A stretch of DNA of 64,000 nucleotides from contig CADAIP010000014.1 of assembly GCA_902787975.1 (NCBI GenBank), positions 51,481-115,480 on the forward strand. The letters run 5' to 3'. The DNA comes from Oscillospiraceae bacterium (GTDB taxonomy: Bacteria > Bacillota > Clostridia > Saccharofermentanales > Saccharofermentanaceae). Shown piece by piece: positions 34,572 through 43,968 of this stretch. Every line of letters begins with the position of its first letter. Positions within the stretch are counted from its first letter, which is position 1. The position numbers and the translations under genes are program-made. Below the pieces are notes generated by a model. The model saw only the letters and a program-made list of their open reading frames with translations, was not told the DNA's origin and searched no databases.

Positions 34572-36569
34572 ATGAAAAAGTTATCTGTTAAGATAATTGC
34601 CCTTGCATGCTGTGCATCATTATTGCTTTCCGTTGCTGGCTGCTCAACAAAGCCGAGCCATGGCGGCGGTAGACGACACGATGATGAAACAAAGCCTGAA
34701 GGCGGCCGTGTGACGGATCCTACTTATGTGACCGATCCTACTGACCCCACGGACCCTACAGATCCTACGGATCCCACCTCACCTACGAACAATCCGGGCA
34801 ACTATGGTGATTTCATTCCAACATCTGATGAACTTACATATCCGGATCATGTAGCATCATTTGATGAAGTGCATCCCGTTCACCAGAGAGGAACCGTAAC
34901 AGGTAAGAATGCTACGGATCTTCTTTCCCAGGTCGAGTACGACATCATGCACCATGAGATCGATTGTTATGCCGATGTTGAGATCTATTTCGAGCATCCC
35001 GAAAACTTCGGCTTTGACATCCAGGATGCTACATGGGGCGAGTTCACCGGCATCGAAGATTATGACGAGGAAAAGGCTTACTACCAGTCACAGCTCGATC
35101 TTCTTCTTACCATCGATATCGAATCACTTCAGGGCGATGATCTTCTCTGCTATGAGAAGCTTGTATATGACTGTGAAGAATCCGTTTACGGATACTCTTA
35201 CACGGCTTTTGAGTACTATAAAATGGTGTTCAATGCTCTCGTAGGTCCACAGTGTGATATTCTTTTCATCCTTGATGTTTATTCATTCGATAGTGTTAAA
35301 GATGCTGAGAATTACATTGCACTCGTTAAAGACCTCGACAGATATTTTGATCTTCTATGTGAATTTGAAGAGGAGAGAGTCTATTACGGATTCATCGCTT
35401 CAGACAACAGCTATGAGGAAGCAGCTAAATCTTTCGATAATCTTGTTGAGCAGAAGGATGACTGCTTCCTTTATGCATCTTTTGAAGAAAGACTTGATAA
35501 TATTCCGGGCCTTTCCGATTCTGACAGAACAAGACTTATTTCTGAGCACGAGAAGGCAATGAAGGAAGTAATGTTCCCTGAATTTGAAGAGTGCGCAAGC
35601 CGCATGAGAGCTCTTAAGGGTTCCGGCGGAGAAGATGTCGGACTTTGCAGATACAGGGGCGGCGACGCTTACTATGCAATGCTTACAAGAGCGATCACAA
35701 ACAGCGGTGCAACCGTTGAAGAGAGCATCAAGGCACTCGATGATAAGCTTGACAGTGTTTACGATGATATGATGACTATCGCAGGCACCAGTATTGACTG
35801 GTATGATGAATACTCGAATCATGCTTATTCAAAAGGATCATTAACCGATAATCTTGATTTTCTTAATGAAGCCGTAAAGCCTGATTTCCCTGATATTCCG
35901 GCTCACGGATACTACACGATGGATGTACCTGAGGTATTTGAGGAGAATTTCTCACCTGCAGCTTATCTCGGATACCATCTCGATAACTTCAATGACAATC
36001 TTCTTATCGTAAATAACAGTAGCGTTGATGATGATTTCGGAGTTACCGTAGCTCATGAGGCATATCCGGGTCACATGTTCCAGTCACTCTATACCCGTGC
36101 ACACACAACCCATCCGTATATGTATCTGATGTATTCCACAGGCTATGCTGAAGGCTGGGCTACATATGTTGAGAACTACTCAATGAAGTATTTCGCTGAA
36201 GGCGGCCAGAGAACAAAGGCAATGCAGTTAGTTCAGGATGAGTCGGTATTAGGTCTTATTGCAAGTACAAGAGTTGATTACGGCATCAACTATGAGAACT
36301 GGTCTCTGACAGACTGCATTGATTACTTCAACGAACTTGGATTCCCGGTAACAGAAGATGATTTCGCGGATTTCTACACGCTTCTTATCACGGATCCCGG
36401 TTACTATGCAAAGTACGGAATGGGTTATCTCTGGACACAGAAGACCATGGATGACATGCATGCAAAATATCCGAATGCAACGGACGAACAGATCCATACG
36501 GCATATCTTGATTCCCTTACAGGAACCTTCGATATGATCAACAGAAATATGGACAGGATCCTCGGCTGA
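34572..36569 (+). CDS. DUF885-family putative metallohydrolase, lipoprotein
   Basis: The 665-residue protein has a lipoprotein signal (LLSVAGCS, lipid on Cys24). A flexible linker with tandem Thr-Asp-Pro units (residues about 47-72) follows, then the DUF885 domain. The family's histidine motif VAHEAYPGHMFQSL (about 495-508) resembles a zinc-peptidase HExxH-type site, followed by EGWATYVENY with a further Glu, so a secreted peptidase is likely but unproven. The Thr-Asp-Pro segment would span the wall. AAGGAG precedes the ATG. A hairpin terminator lies after the gene. Confidence 0.82.
   Translation: MKKLSVKIIALACCASLLLSVAGCSTKPSHGGGRRHDDETKPEGGRVTDPTYVTDPTDPTDPTDPTDPTSPTNNPGNYGDFIPTSDELTYPDHVASFDEVHPVHQRGTVTGKNATDLLSQVEYDIMHHEIDCYADVEIYFEHPENFGFDIQDATWGEFTGIEDYDEEKAYYQSQLDLLLTIDIESLQGDDLLCYEKLVYDCEESVYGYSYTAFEYYKMVFNALVGPQCDILFILDVYSFDSVKDAENYIALVKDLDRYFDLLCEFEEERVYYGFIASDNSYEEAAKSFDNLVEQKDDCFLYASFEERLDNIPGLSDSDRTRLISEHEKAMKEVMFPEFEECASRMRALKGSGGEDVGLCRYRGGDAYYAMLTRAITNSGATVEESIKALDDKLDSVYDDMMTIAGTSIDWYDEYSNHAYSKGSLTDNLDFLNEAVKPDFPDIPAHGYYTMDVPEVFEENFSPAAYLGYHLDNFNDNLLIVNNSSVDDDFGVTVAHEAYPGHMFQSLYTRAHTTHPYMYLMYSTGYAEGWATYVENYSMKYFAEGGQRTKAMQLVQDESVLGLIASTRVDYGINYENWSLTDCIDYFNELGFPVTEDDFADFYTLLITDPGYYAKYGMGYLWTQKTMDDMHAKYPNATDEQIHTAYLDSLTGTFDMINRNMDRILG
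34712..34785 (+). repeat. Tandem 9-base coding repeat (Thr-Asp-Pro)
   Basis: Successive ACx-GAy-CCx units encode TDPTDPTDPTDP-type residues in the lipoprotein linker. The units differ at third positions, so the repeat is maintained at the protein level; the number of units may still vary between strains. Confidence 0.7.
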
Positions 36570-36597
36570 TAAGCTGCCACAAAATTACACCAAAGAG

Positions 36598-36630
36598 CCC
36601 CGTGGGCAATATGCCTGCGGGGACTTTTAT
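36598..36630 (+). terminator. Probable terminator after the DUF885 gene
   Basis: CCCCGTGGGCA (36598-36608) pairs with TGCCTGCGGGG (36612-36622), with two G-T pairs and a three-base loop, followed by ACTTTTATTT. The T tract is interrupted, so efficiency is uncertain. Confidence 0.6.
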
Positions 36631-36681
36631 TTGCGGCATTTTGCATAAAATTACTGTTATATTAATTTTTATAAAAATAGA

Positions 36682-36708
36682 TTGAGATAAAAAACCTTGT
36701 GTTATAAT
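36682..36708 (+). promoter_or_regulatory. Extended -10 promoter of the PP2C-like/LysM gene
   Basis: TGTTATAAT (36700-36708) is an extended -10. TTGAGA at 36682-36687 sits 15 bases upstream, a short spacer. The element lies 33 bases before the chosen ATG at 36741. Confidence 0.55.
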
Positions 36709-36740
36709 TATCATGAATATTTATACGGAGGATGGGCTTC

Positions 36741-39700
36741 ATGGCTACCTTAACAAGGCTTGCTAGCACGCTTACGGCGCGCTATTTTCCTTCCAGCACG
36801 CTGACAGACGCATTCTATCTTGACGGCAGACTCTGTGGTAAAAGAGAGACCAGACAGGCCGATATCACTATCGACAAAGATGAGAGAGGTTTTTTCTTCT
36901 CGCTTTTCACACATCCCGCTATAGAAGGTTTTGAACCCGGTACTATCCCGCCGTTTGAACCCCAGCTTCGCGGACTTTGCAACGAAGTAAAGAACGGTCA
37001 TAAAGAGATCGATGCAATGATCGAAAAGTTCCTGTCAACTGCGGTAGAAGTTGCCGGAACTACAAAACTCATAGACAACGAGAGCCGTGACCCTTATTTC
37101 ACCGGTGTTATCGTAAGAGATTCCGAGGCATTCGCAGTTACTATCGGCGGCGGTCTCGCATTCCTTTACAGAGACGATACTTTGTTCCCCCTTACCGATG
37201 CAGGCATCCCCATGGAACCCATCGATGCATATGGCAACAGAGTAGGTGACTTCCAGTATTACTGTTCATCCAAGACGGCCAATGCGCTTTGGTCAAACTT
37301 CTTTACGCTTACACCTGACGACTGCATCATCCTTTGCAACAAGTCCATCTACGATGCACTCGGCCAGAGAGAAATATTGAGGATCCTCACAGACGCTGAA
37401 GACCAGTGTGATGCTGCAGGACTTATCCTTACACAGGCTTCTGCAAGAATGCCGAACACTCCTATGCAGATCTCCATCTCTTTCGTAGAGAACGTCACAA
37501 AAGAGGAGAAGAAAGGTCTTTTCGGCAAGAAGAAAAAGGCTAAGGATTATGAGAGCGAGAGCCATGAGCTCTTAGAGTCTACAGTCGAAGGCGGCGAAGT
37601 CGGTGCAGCAGCTAAGGCCATTGCCGATGCAGGATTCGTAAGTCTTACTCCTGAAGAGCCTGTGGCAGTTCCTGTAACCGAAGGTACTGCTCCGGCGGAC
37701 GGAAGCGTCCAGTTCGGCGATATGGCTGGCCAGCCTGATGCACAGAAGATTCCTGATGCAGCTCCCGAGTTCCCTGATAATTCAGACAAGCCCGAGGAGA
37801 TCTCTGCTGAAGAAGCCATGAGAAGGATCTTCGGCGAGATGAAGGAATCCGCCCAGAGCAATTCCGAAGCAGTTGCAAAAGCTGAAGAAGCTGCAGTTGC
37901 TTCTTCTCCGTTCGTATTCAATCTTGATTCCGTGGATGCAGCACCTGCACCTGTACAGGAAGAGCAGAGTGCAGCTCCTGTCATGGAGACGATCTCCACA
38001 ACAGAGTTTGCTCCTGATGCAGACGATTCTCCGACGAAGCCTGTTACGGACATCAATTCAATTTTCTTTGGAGCATCAGCCGGTTCCGGCATCCTGGCAC
38101 AGGCTATAGCTGACAAGGATCAGGGCGCTGCCAAGGAAACAAATATTACAGATCTTAAGGAAGAGCCTGTTATTCCGGTCATTCCTGCTGAACCTGCAGC
38201 TCCCGTAATTCCCGTTATGGGTGACGCTCCGGTAGTTATCCCTCCGGCACCTGCAGTTGTAAATAAGCCTGAAGAAATCGTTTTCGCACCTGGCGAAGTT
38301 AAGGCTGATTCAGGTGATTCCGACGTATCCGCTGACGCTGCCGATACATTTGATCCTTACGGCAACACAAGCGCACAGGAACTCAAGAATACTCCTCCGC
38401 TCGTATTCGGCGAGGACGTTATGGCTCCCAAGGCAGAACCCGTTCCTTCTGAAGAGGTTTCTTCTATCCCCGTACCTGAGTATGAGATCAATGAAGAGAA
38501 GCCTGAATTGAAGGATGAAGATAAGCTCAACGTTGATTTCCCTGAAACAGATAAGCCTGCTGAAGTTATCGAGCAGCCTGCACCTGTCGTTCCCGCAGCT
38601 GATGAAGCTCCGGAGGAGATCATTGAAGCTCCCGCACAGGATGATGTTGTTCTTCCGTTCGGCAACAACGTATATGTTACCGGTGCAGAAGAGGCAGCTC
38701 CTGCCAAGGCAGATGACATTCCTCAGATGCCTCTTTATGATTCAGACAATTACAACAACCCGGTCAACGCTGTAGGTTCAGAACAGAACGTTTCACAGCC
38801 GTTTGACAATGCTTCGGTATATGGCGATTATGCCGGCGGCGAAGCTCAGGGAGCAGCAGAAGTTCCTCCGTATCAGCCTTATGGCGCAGAGTCTTTCTCT
38901 GCTGCTGATCAGAGCAGCTTCGGAACATATGGTGATCAGACTCCAAATATGCAGGGAGGTATACCTATGGACAATGACGGATATACCGATTATGGCGCTG
39001 GTGACAACGGATATGCTCCCGGCTATGATCAGGCTCCGCAGGGCGGCTTCGGTGAATATCAGGATCCTAACGGCTATCAGCAGGAAGGATATACTGATCT
39101 TTCCCAGCAGCCACAGGAAGGCTTCGGTGAGGATTATTCACAGACACAGGCTTCTGCTTCCTCATCAGCATCTCTCGATGATGAATGGTTCAATAACATT
39201 CTCGGAGTAGATGAGAGCGGCCAGGCTTATACAGGTGATCAGGGTTACGGATATAACCCGGCAGGCGCTGATGCACAGGGATTCGCACCCGAAGCACAGC
39301 AGGCTCAGGCACCTAATCCCGGCCAGGCATCTTACAGACCTTCCGGTTCCGGACCGAATAACAACGGCAGACCTACCGGCAGTGCTCCCCGTACGAGTGC
39401 TTCAGCAGGAAAGGGCGGCAACGGCGGCGGAAAGAAGATGAAGCTTAACCGTAACGGTTATATGTTCATCGCATTCCTCGCAATTCTCCTTATATGCATC
39501 GTTATTGTAATAGCGCTTATCGCAAGAGGCTGCAGCAAGAAGACAAAGCCTACGGAAACTATACCTTCACTCTCTTCTGAAGAGATGACAACAGAGACAA
39601 CGATGCCGTCAACACAGGCTACATTGCCTGACGCATCCGCTCCGATCGGTTACTTCGTATTCTCCGATTATGTCGGATACAGAACATGGTGGGATCTCTT

Positions 39701-39947
39701 CCACACTGTTTACAATATCGACATCGAGAACTGCAGTGACCCTAGAATCGCTACGATCATTACATACAACAAGCTCGATCCTGCTACATACAACGGGCCT
39801 AACAGCGGCGACAAGCTCTTGCTGCCTCCTCAGGGCGTATTGACAGGTGAGATACCGATTACATTCAATGCCGGCGGTTCTTCCACAGCGGAGACAACGG
39901 TTGAGACAAACCAGGGTGAGATCACAAGCTCCATCCACATCACTTAA
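36741..39947 (+). CDS. PP2C-like pseudo-phosphatase with long disordered linker, membrane helix and LysM-like tail
   Basis: 1068 residues. Residues 1-255 follow the PP2C-phosphatase plan, ending with LTPDDCIILCNKSIYDAL and then LILTQASARM, but the metal motifs are gone: SDGL reads NKSI, GDSR reads GGGL and no DGMGG is seen. A Lys-rich patch and a Pro/Ala/Glu-rich disordered region (about 280-690) follow, then a Gly/Tyr/Gln-rich part, one membrane helix (about 905-930) and an extracellular LysM-like domain (about 970-1045; TYNGPNSGDKLLLPP). The start is ATG 36741 rather than 36732, because GGAGG (36727-36731) is nine bases from the former and touches the latter. It could signal from the wall to the cytoplasm. 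A strong terminator follows. Confidence 0.72.
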   Translation: MATLTRLASTLTARYFPSSTLTDAFYLDGRLCGKRETRQADITIDKDERGFFFSLFTHPAIEGFEPGTIPPFEPQLRGLCNEVKNGHKEIDAMIEKFLSTAVEVAGTTKLIDNESRDPYFTGVIVRDSEAFAVTIGGGLAFLYRDDTLFPLTDAGIPMEPIDAYGNRVGDFQYYCSSKTANALWSNFFTLTPDDCIILCNKSIYDALGQREILRILTDAEDQCDAAGLILTQASARMPNTPMQISISFVENVTKEEKKGLFGKKKKAKDYESESHELLESTVEGGEVGAAAKAIADAGFVSLTPEEPVAVPVTEGTAPADGSVQFGDMAGQPDAQKIPDAAPEFPDNSDKPEEISAEEAMRRIFGEMKESAQSNSEAVAKAEEAAVASSPFVFNLDSVDAAPAPVQEEQSAAPVMETISTTEFAPDADDSPTKPVTDINSIFFGASAGSGILAQAIADKDQGAAKETNITDLKEEPVIPVIPAEPAAPVIPVMGDAPVVIPPAPAVVNKPEEIVFAPGEVKADSGDSDVSADAADTFDPYGNTSAQELKNTPPLVFGEDVMAPKAEPVPSEEVSSIPVPEYEINEEKPELKDEDKLNVDFPETDKPAEVIEQPAPVVPAADEAPEEIIEAPAQDDVVLPFGNNVYVTGAEEAAPAKADDIPQMPLYDSDNYNNPVNAVGSEQNVSQPFDNASVYGDYAGGEAQGAAEVPPYQPYGAESFSAADQSSFGTYGDQTPNMQGGIPMDNDGYTDYGAGDNGYAPGYDQAPQGGFGEYQDPNGYQQEGYTDLSQQPQEGFGEDYSQTQASASSSASLDDEWFNNILGVDESGQAYTGDQGYGYNPAGADAQGFAPEAQQAQAPNPGQASYRPSGSGPNNNGRPTGSAPRTSASAGKGGNGGGKKMKLNRNGYMFIAFLAILLICIVIVIALIARGCSKKTKPTETIPSLSSEEMTTETTMPSTQATLPDASAPIGYFVFSDYVGYRTWWDLFHTVYNIDIENCSDPRIATIITYNKLDPATYNGPNSGDKLLLPPQGVLTGEIPITFNAGGSSTAETTVETNQGEITSSIHIT

Positions 39948-39979
39948 GTCTCAAGCGGAAATCAGTAAAAATTTATATG

Positions 39980-40019
39980 ACCGCCTGCTGTGAAATCCAC
40001 GGCAGGCGGTTTGTTTTTT
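39980..40019 (+). terminator. Strong Rho-independent terminator
   Basis: ACCGCCTGC (39980-39988) pairs with GCAGGCGGT (40002-40010), extended inward by a four-pair stem over a short loop, then TTGTTTTTT. It ends the PP2C-like gene unit. Confidence 0.9.
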
Positions 40020-40031
40020 GGCTATTTAGTC

Positions 40032-40072
40032 AACTTATTTTGTAACAAAAAAGTAAGTTTCAAGTATATAAT
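40032..40072 (+). promoter_or_regulatory. Inverted repeat and -10 box before the serine operon
   Basis: AACTTATTTT (40032-40041) can pair with AAAGTAAGTT (40050-40059), with one wobble, just before TATAAT (40067-40072). The repeat covers where a -35 box would lie. This fits an operator for a repressor that controls the aminotransferase and serA. No clear -35 is seen. Confidence 0.5.
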
Positions 40073-40115
40073 TCTATTGCTCTATAAATACGCGCGCGAA
40101 ACGAGGTAAATAACC

Positions 40116-41201
40116 ATGCATAAGAAACTGTTTATACCCGGTCCTATCGAGGTTTCACAGGATGTTCTTGAAAAAATGGCTACGCCCATGATCGGACACA
40201 GAACCAAGGACGCTTCAGCTCTTCAGCAGTCAATCTCTGAAAAGCTCCAGAAGGTAATGATGACAAACAACACTATCGTTTTATCAACGTCATCAGGCAG
40301 TGGACTTATGGAAGGTGCGGTAAGAAGCTTTACAAAGACACGTGCCGCAGTATTCTCAATCGGTGCATTCGGTAAGAGATGGCACAAGATGTGCACATCC
40401 AACGGCATCGCTGCAGATCTTTTCGAGTCTGAGCTCGGACAGCCTACAACACCTGAGATGCTCGAGGCTGCTCTTTCAACAGGTAAGTACGATCTTATCA
40501 CAATTACACAGAACGAGACATCAACAGGCATCCACAATCCTATGGATAAGCTTGCTGAAGTTTATAAGAAGTATCCCGATGTTATCGTATGCGTTGACGC
40601 AGTTTCATCCATGGCAGGAGATTATATCCCTGTAGATGAGCTCGGAATCGACGTATGCATCACTTCAACACAGAAGTGCTTGGGCCTGCCTCCGGGAATG
40701 GCTATCGCTTCCGTATCAGAGAAGGCTATCAAGAAGGCTGAGACAGTTGAGAACAGAGGTCTTTACTTCGACTATCTCGAACTCGTTAAGTTCGTTAAGG
40801 AAAAGCCTTATCAGTATCCTTCAACACCTTCAGAGTCACATATGTTTGCTCTTGATTACCAGCTCGACAAGATCCTTGAAGAAGGCGTTGAGAACAGATA
40901 TCAGAAACACTGCAAGCTTGCAAAGATCGCTCAGGACTGGGCAAGAGAAAATTGCGAACTTTATTCCAATCCTGATCATCTTTCCGTTACAGTTACGTGC
41001 GTAACAAACACAACGGGTATTCCCACATCAGACCTTATCAAGGCTATGGGTGAGAAGGGTTATCTCATGAGCAACGGCTACGGCCCGCTCAAGGACAAGA
41101 CATTCAGAATCGCTCACATGGGTGATCTTACTGAAGAAGGTCTCAAAGAATACCTCAATGATCTCAAGCAGACCATTGATGAACTTAAAGCAAAAGCTTG
41201 A
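40116..41201 (+). CDS. Class V aminotransferase, likely phosphoserine aminotransferase
   Basis: A 361-residue PLP enzyme of the class V family related to alanine-glyoxylate and serine-pyruvate aminotransferases. It begins LFIPGPIEVSQDVLEKMATP and has IGHRTKD near the start, TSSGSGLMEGAVRSF, the Asp of VCVDAVSSMAGD and the PLP lysine in TSTQKCLGLPPG. Because serA follows directly (36 bases), the most likely role is the second step of serine synthesis in place of classical SerC, an arrangement known in Thermotoga and some Clostridia. Alanine-glyoxylate activity cannot be excluded. GAGG precedes the ATG. Confidence 0.85.
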   Translation: MHKKLFIPGPIEVSQDVLEKMATPMIGHRTKDASALQQSISEKLQKVMMTNNTIVLSTSSGSGLMEGAVRSFTKTRAAVFSIGAFGKRWHKMCTSNGIAADLFESELGQPTTPEMLEAALSTGKYDLITITQNETSTGIHNPMDKLAEVYKKYPDVIVCVDAVSSMAGDYIPVDELGIDVCITSTQKCLGLPPGMAIASVSEKAIKKAETVENRGLYFDYLELVKFVKEKPYQYPSTPSESHMFALDYQLDKILEEGVENRYQKHCKLAKIAQDWARENCELYSNPDHLSVTVTCVTNTTGIPTSDLIKAMGEKGYLMSNGYGPLKDKTFRIAHMGDLTEEGLKEYLNDLKQTIDELKAKA

Positions 41202-41237
41202 TCAGATTTAGTTATTAATTTACGGGGGAACATAAAT

Positions 41238-42860
41238 ATGAAGATTCTTATTACCGAGAGCATTGCAGAAGAAAGCGTTCAGTACTTAAGAGACAGAGGA
41301 TATGAGGTAGAAGAATACCTTGGTCATTCCCAGGAAGAGATCGAACAGTATATCAAGGGTTTTGACGCTATCATCGTAAGATCAGCAACAAAGATCAACG
41401 AGACTCTTTTGAACAACGCTGATTGTCTTAAGGCTGTCGGCAGAGCCGGAACAGGAATCGATAACATCGATGTTAAGGCATGCACAGAGCATGGCGTTAT
41501 CGCACTTAATACTCCTACTGCTAACAACATGGCTGCAGGTGAGCTTGCCGTAGGTCACGCATTCTCCATCTTCCGTAATCTTTGCGCAGCAAACGAAGGC
41601 GTACACAATGGCGACTTCAGACGCGGCAACTGGACAGGTGTTGAGCTCGAAGGCAAGACAGTAGGTATCATCGGTCTCGGCCGTATCGGTTCGATCGTAT
41701 CCAGAAAGCTCAAGGGCGTGGGCATGAACGCAATCGCTTACGATCCTTATATTCCCCAGGAGAAGTTTGATAAGCTCGGTGTTACAAGATGCCAGACTCT
41801 TGATGAGCTCCTCGCACAGGCTGACCTCATCACACTCCACACTCCTAAGACAAAAGAAACATACAACATGATCGCTAAGGAGCAGCTCTACAAGTGCAAG
41901 AGAGGCGTCAGGATCGTTAACGCTGCAAGAGGCGGACTCGTAAACGAGCAGGATCTTGCAGATGCTTTGGCTGAAGGTCAGGTTGCTGCAGCTGCAATCG
42001 ACGTTTTCGATAAGGAGCCTTCTTACAACAAGGCACCCGGCGAGCAGGACTTCGACAACGTTCTCCTTCACGCTCCTCACTGCTACATCACACCTCACCT
42101 CGGCGCTTCTACAGTTGAAGCTACAGCTAAGGTTGGTCAGGGAATCGTTGAACTTATCGACGGCGCTCTGAAGGGTGAGCTCGTTGCAGCGATCAACATG
42201 CCACAGTTCTCCGGAAGCATCGAAGAGATCAAGCCTTATTGCTCACTCGCTGAGAAGATCGGCCGTATGTACTATCAGGCAGAAGCAACACCTATCAAGA
42301 AGGTTGAAGTAAGATACAGAGGTGAGCTCGCTGAGAGTTCCGGAACAGGCATCATCACACTCTCACTCATGATGGGTCTTTTGGAAGGTATGGGCAACGA
42401 TCACGTATCTTACGTAAATGCACAGGAGTGCATGGATGAGTGCGGAATCGAAGTTGTTGAGACAAAGACAGAGTCCATCCAGAAGTACAACAACCTTATC
42501 AATGTTAAGTTCTGCACAGAGGATGGCAGAGAGCTCAAGATCAACGGTACGGTATTCGGACCGGACACTGAGGTTATCGTCTCATTCTTCGGTTATGAGA
42601 TGAACTGCCCTCTCTCCAATACAGTTCTTGCTCTTAAGAACAACGATGTTCCGGGCGTTATCGGAAGAATCGCTACTATCCTCGGAAAGCATGACATCAA
42701 CATCGCTTCCATGCACTGGGGAAGAAAGAACCAGGATGGTTCTGACAACCCGCACGCACAGGCATTCGTTGCTATCGACCAGCCTGTATCCCAGGAGATC
42801 ATCGACGAGCTTTCTGCTGCTGAAGGCGTACTCCGTGTATCTCTCCTTGAGCTTGCTTAA
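41238..42860 (+). CDS. serA: D-3-phosphoglycerate dehydrogenase, long form
   Basis: 540 residues: an N-terminal substrate domain (MKILITESIAEESVQYL), a nucleotide domain with VGIIGLGRIGSIVSRKL and the active Arg/Glu/His set in NAARGGLVNEQDL, DVFDKEPS and HLGAST. An intermediate ASB domain and a C-terminal ACT domain (PGVIGRIATILGKHDINIA) follow. The ACT domain usually lets serine inhibit the enzyme. It catalyses the first step of serine synthesis. GGGGGAAC precedes the ATG. It shares an operon with the aminotransferase. Confidence 0.96.
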   Translation: MKILITESIAEESVQYLRDRGYEVEEYLGHSQEEIEQYIKGFDAIIVRSATKINETLLNNADCLKAVGRAGTGIDNIDVKACTEHGVIALNTPTANNMAAGELAVGHAFSIFRNLCAANEGVHNGDFRRGNWTGVELEGKTVGIIGLGRIGSIVSRKLKGVGMNAIAYDPYIPQEKFDKLGVTRCQTLDELLAQADLITLHTPKTKETYNMIAKEQLYKCKRGVRIVNAARGGLVNEQDLADALAEGQVAAAAIDVFDKEPSYNKAPGEQDFDNVLLHAPHCYITPHLGASTVEATAKVGQGIVELIDGALKGELVAAINMPQFSGSIEEIKPYCSLAEKIGRMYYQAEATPIKKVEVRYRGELAESSGTGIITLSLMMGLLEGMGNDHVSYVNAQECMDECGIEVVETKTESIQKYNNLINVKFCTEDGRELKINGTVFGPDTEVIVSFFGYEMNCPLSNTVLALKNNDVPGVIGRIATILGKHDINIASMHWGRKNQDGSDNPHAQAFVAIDQPVSQEIIDELSAAEGVLRVSLLELA

Positions 42861-42911
42861 GAGACATTACAACTAAACGAAAAGATTTAAGACCGCAGAG
42901 GTTAATGCCCC

Positions 42912-43961
42912 GTGAAATACCACTACTCAAGAAAAGAAGGTTGGCTGGGTAATCCCTGCGGTCTTGTTTATTTCAAAGGAAGATATCATCTTTTCTTCCA
43001 GCTCAATCCCGATTCCCCGCATTATGGAAGAATGCACTGGGGACACGCGGTATCTGATGATCTCATCACCTGGGAAGATCTTCCTATAGCATTGTTTCCC
43101 GACTCTGAACTAAGCTGTAATTCGGGCTCTGCGATCGTTCATGAAGGGAAGATATGGCTGTTCTACACATCGGTTTCGGAAGACTATAAAGAGACTGTAA
43201 GCGCAGCGTATTCCGAAGACGGGATCAGTTTTTCTAAGTGCACTGAAAATCCCATAGTTACTATGCCGTTGGATGGTGATGTTAAGTTTAGGGATCCGTT
43301 CGTAATGAAGTGTGGAAACGGCTTCATGATGCTCACGGGTGCTGGTCAGAACGGCATCGGAAAAATCCTTCAGTTTGAATCGGATGATCTAATTAATTGG
43401 AATTATAAAGGTGAGTTTTTTTCTGACGCAAAGTTTGGAAGCGTGATCGAATCACCGCATCTTGCTGAAGTTGACGGCAGGTGGATATTCATTATCCAGA
43501 GCGAAAAGCACATGCCGACAAAAGTGCTGTTTGCGACAGGCGAATACGACGGAGACAAATTTGTTTTCGACAATCCGGATGATCCTTTTTATTCTGTGGA
43601 CAGCGGAGATGATTTCTTTAGTCCCGCTACATCTGAAGATGAAAATGGTGCCGTGATCCTGATGGCATGGATGTTTTCCATGAAGATGAATTCTTCTGCC
43701 ATAAGCTGCCCCAGAGAGATGACATTGTCCAGAAAAGGCGAAGTATGCCTGATCCCTTATGGTGAATTAAGGAACAGACAGGTGATTGAAAGTAGCTTTG
43801 TAAGTTATGCTTCGGGACGCTTGAGAGTACAGTTTAAAGGCCGTACCCTTTTCGATAAAGCATATAAGGAATGCCCTGATCTCGGTGTTCTTGAAGATAT
43901 AGGAACAGTTGAAGTTTTCCTGGACGGAGGACGTGAGACGATCACGTTATTTGTCTGCTAA
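42912..43961 (+). CDS. GH32-family protein (fructosidase fold) with substituted nucleophile
   Basis: 349 residues with a five-bladed GH32 propeller. YHLFFQLNPDSPHYGRMHWG and HAVSDDLITWEDLPIAL follow the canonical start; FRDPFVMK keeps the RDP stabiliser and ESPHLAEVDGRW keeps the acid/base Glu. The nucleophile motif WMNDPNG reads WLGNPCG, with Asn14 (codon at 42951-42953) where the Asp should be. The C-terminal sandwich is shortened, ending TVEVFLDGGRE. It is unlikely to hydrolyse sucrose or fructan by the normal mechanism; a binding or altered role is possible. The start is GTG with AGAGG ten bases before. Neither sugar transporter nor regulator genes are nearby. Confidence 0.82.
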   Translation: MKYHYSRKEGWLGNPCGLVYFKGRYHLFFQLNPDSPHYGRMHWGHAVSDDLITWEDLPIALFPDSELSCNSGSAIVHEGKIWLFYTSVSEDYKETVSAAYSEDGISFSKCTENPIVTMPLDGDVKFRDPFVMKCGNGFMMLTGAGQNGIGKILQFESDDLINWNYKGEFFSDAKFGSVIESPHLAEVDGRWIFIIQSEKHMPTKVLFATGEYDGDKFVFDNPDDPFYSVDSGDDFFSPATSEDENGAVILMAWMFSMKMNSSAISCPREMTLSRKGEVCLIPYGELRNRQVIESSFVSYASGRLRVQFKGRTLFDKAYKECPDLGVLEDIGTVEVFLDGGRETITLFVC

Positions 43962-43968
43962 AGAGCGT

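Noticed and set aside
36732..36740. PP2C-like gene start at ATG 36732
   Set aside because: The GGAGG site touches this ATG; ATG 36741 has nine-base spacing.
37547..38719. Long Ala/Ser-rich open frames on the minus strand opposite the PP2C-like gene
   Set aside because: They mirror the Pro/Ala/Glu-rich low-complexity coding on the plus strand; no ribosome sites or family motifs.
41382..42098. 238-codon minus-strand frame opposite serA
   Set aside because: It lies within an unmistakable serA gene, has no recognisable domain and no start signals.
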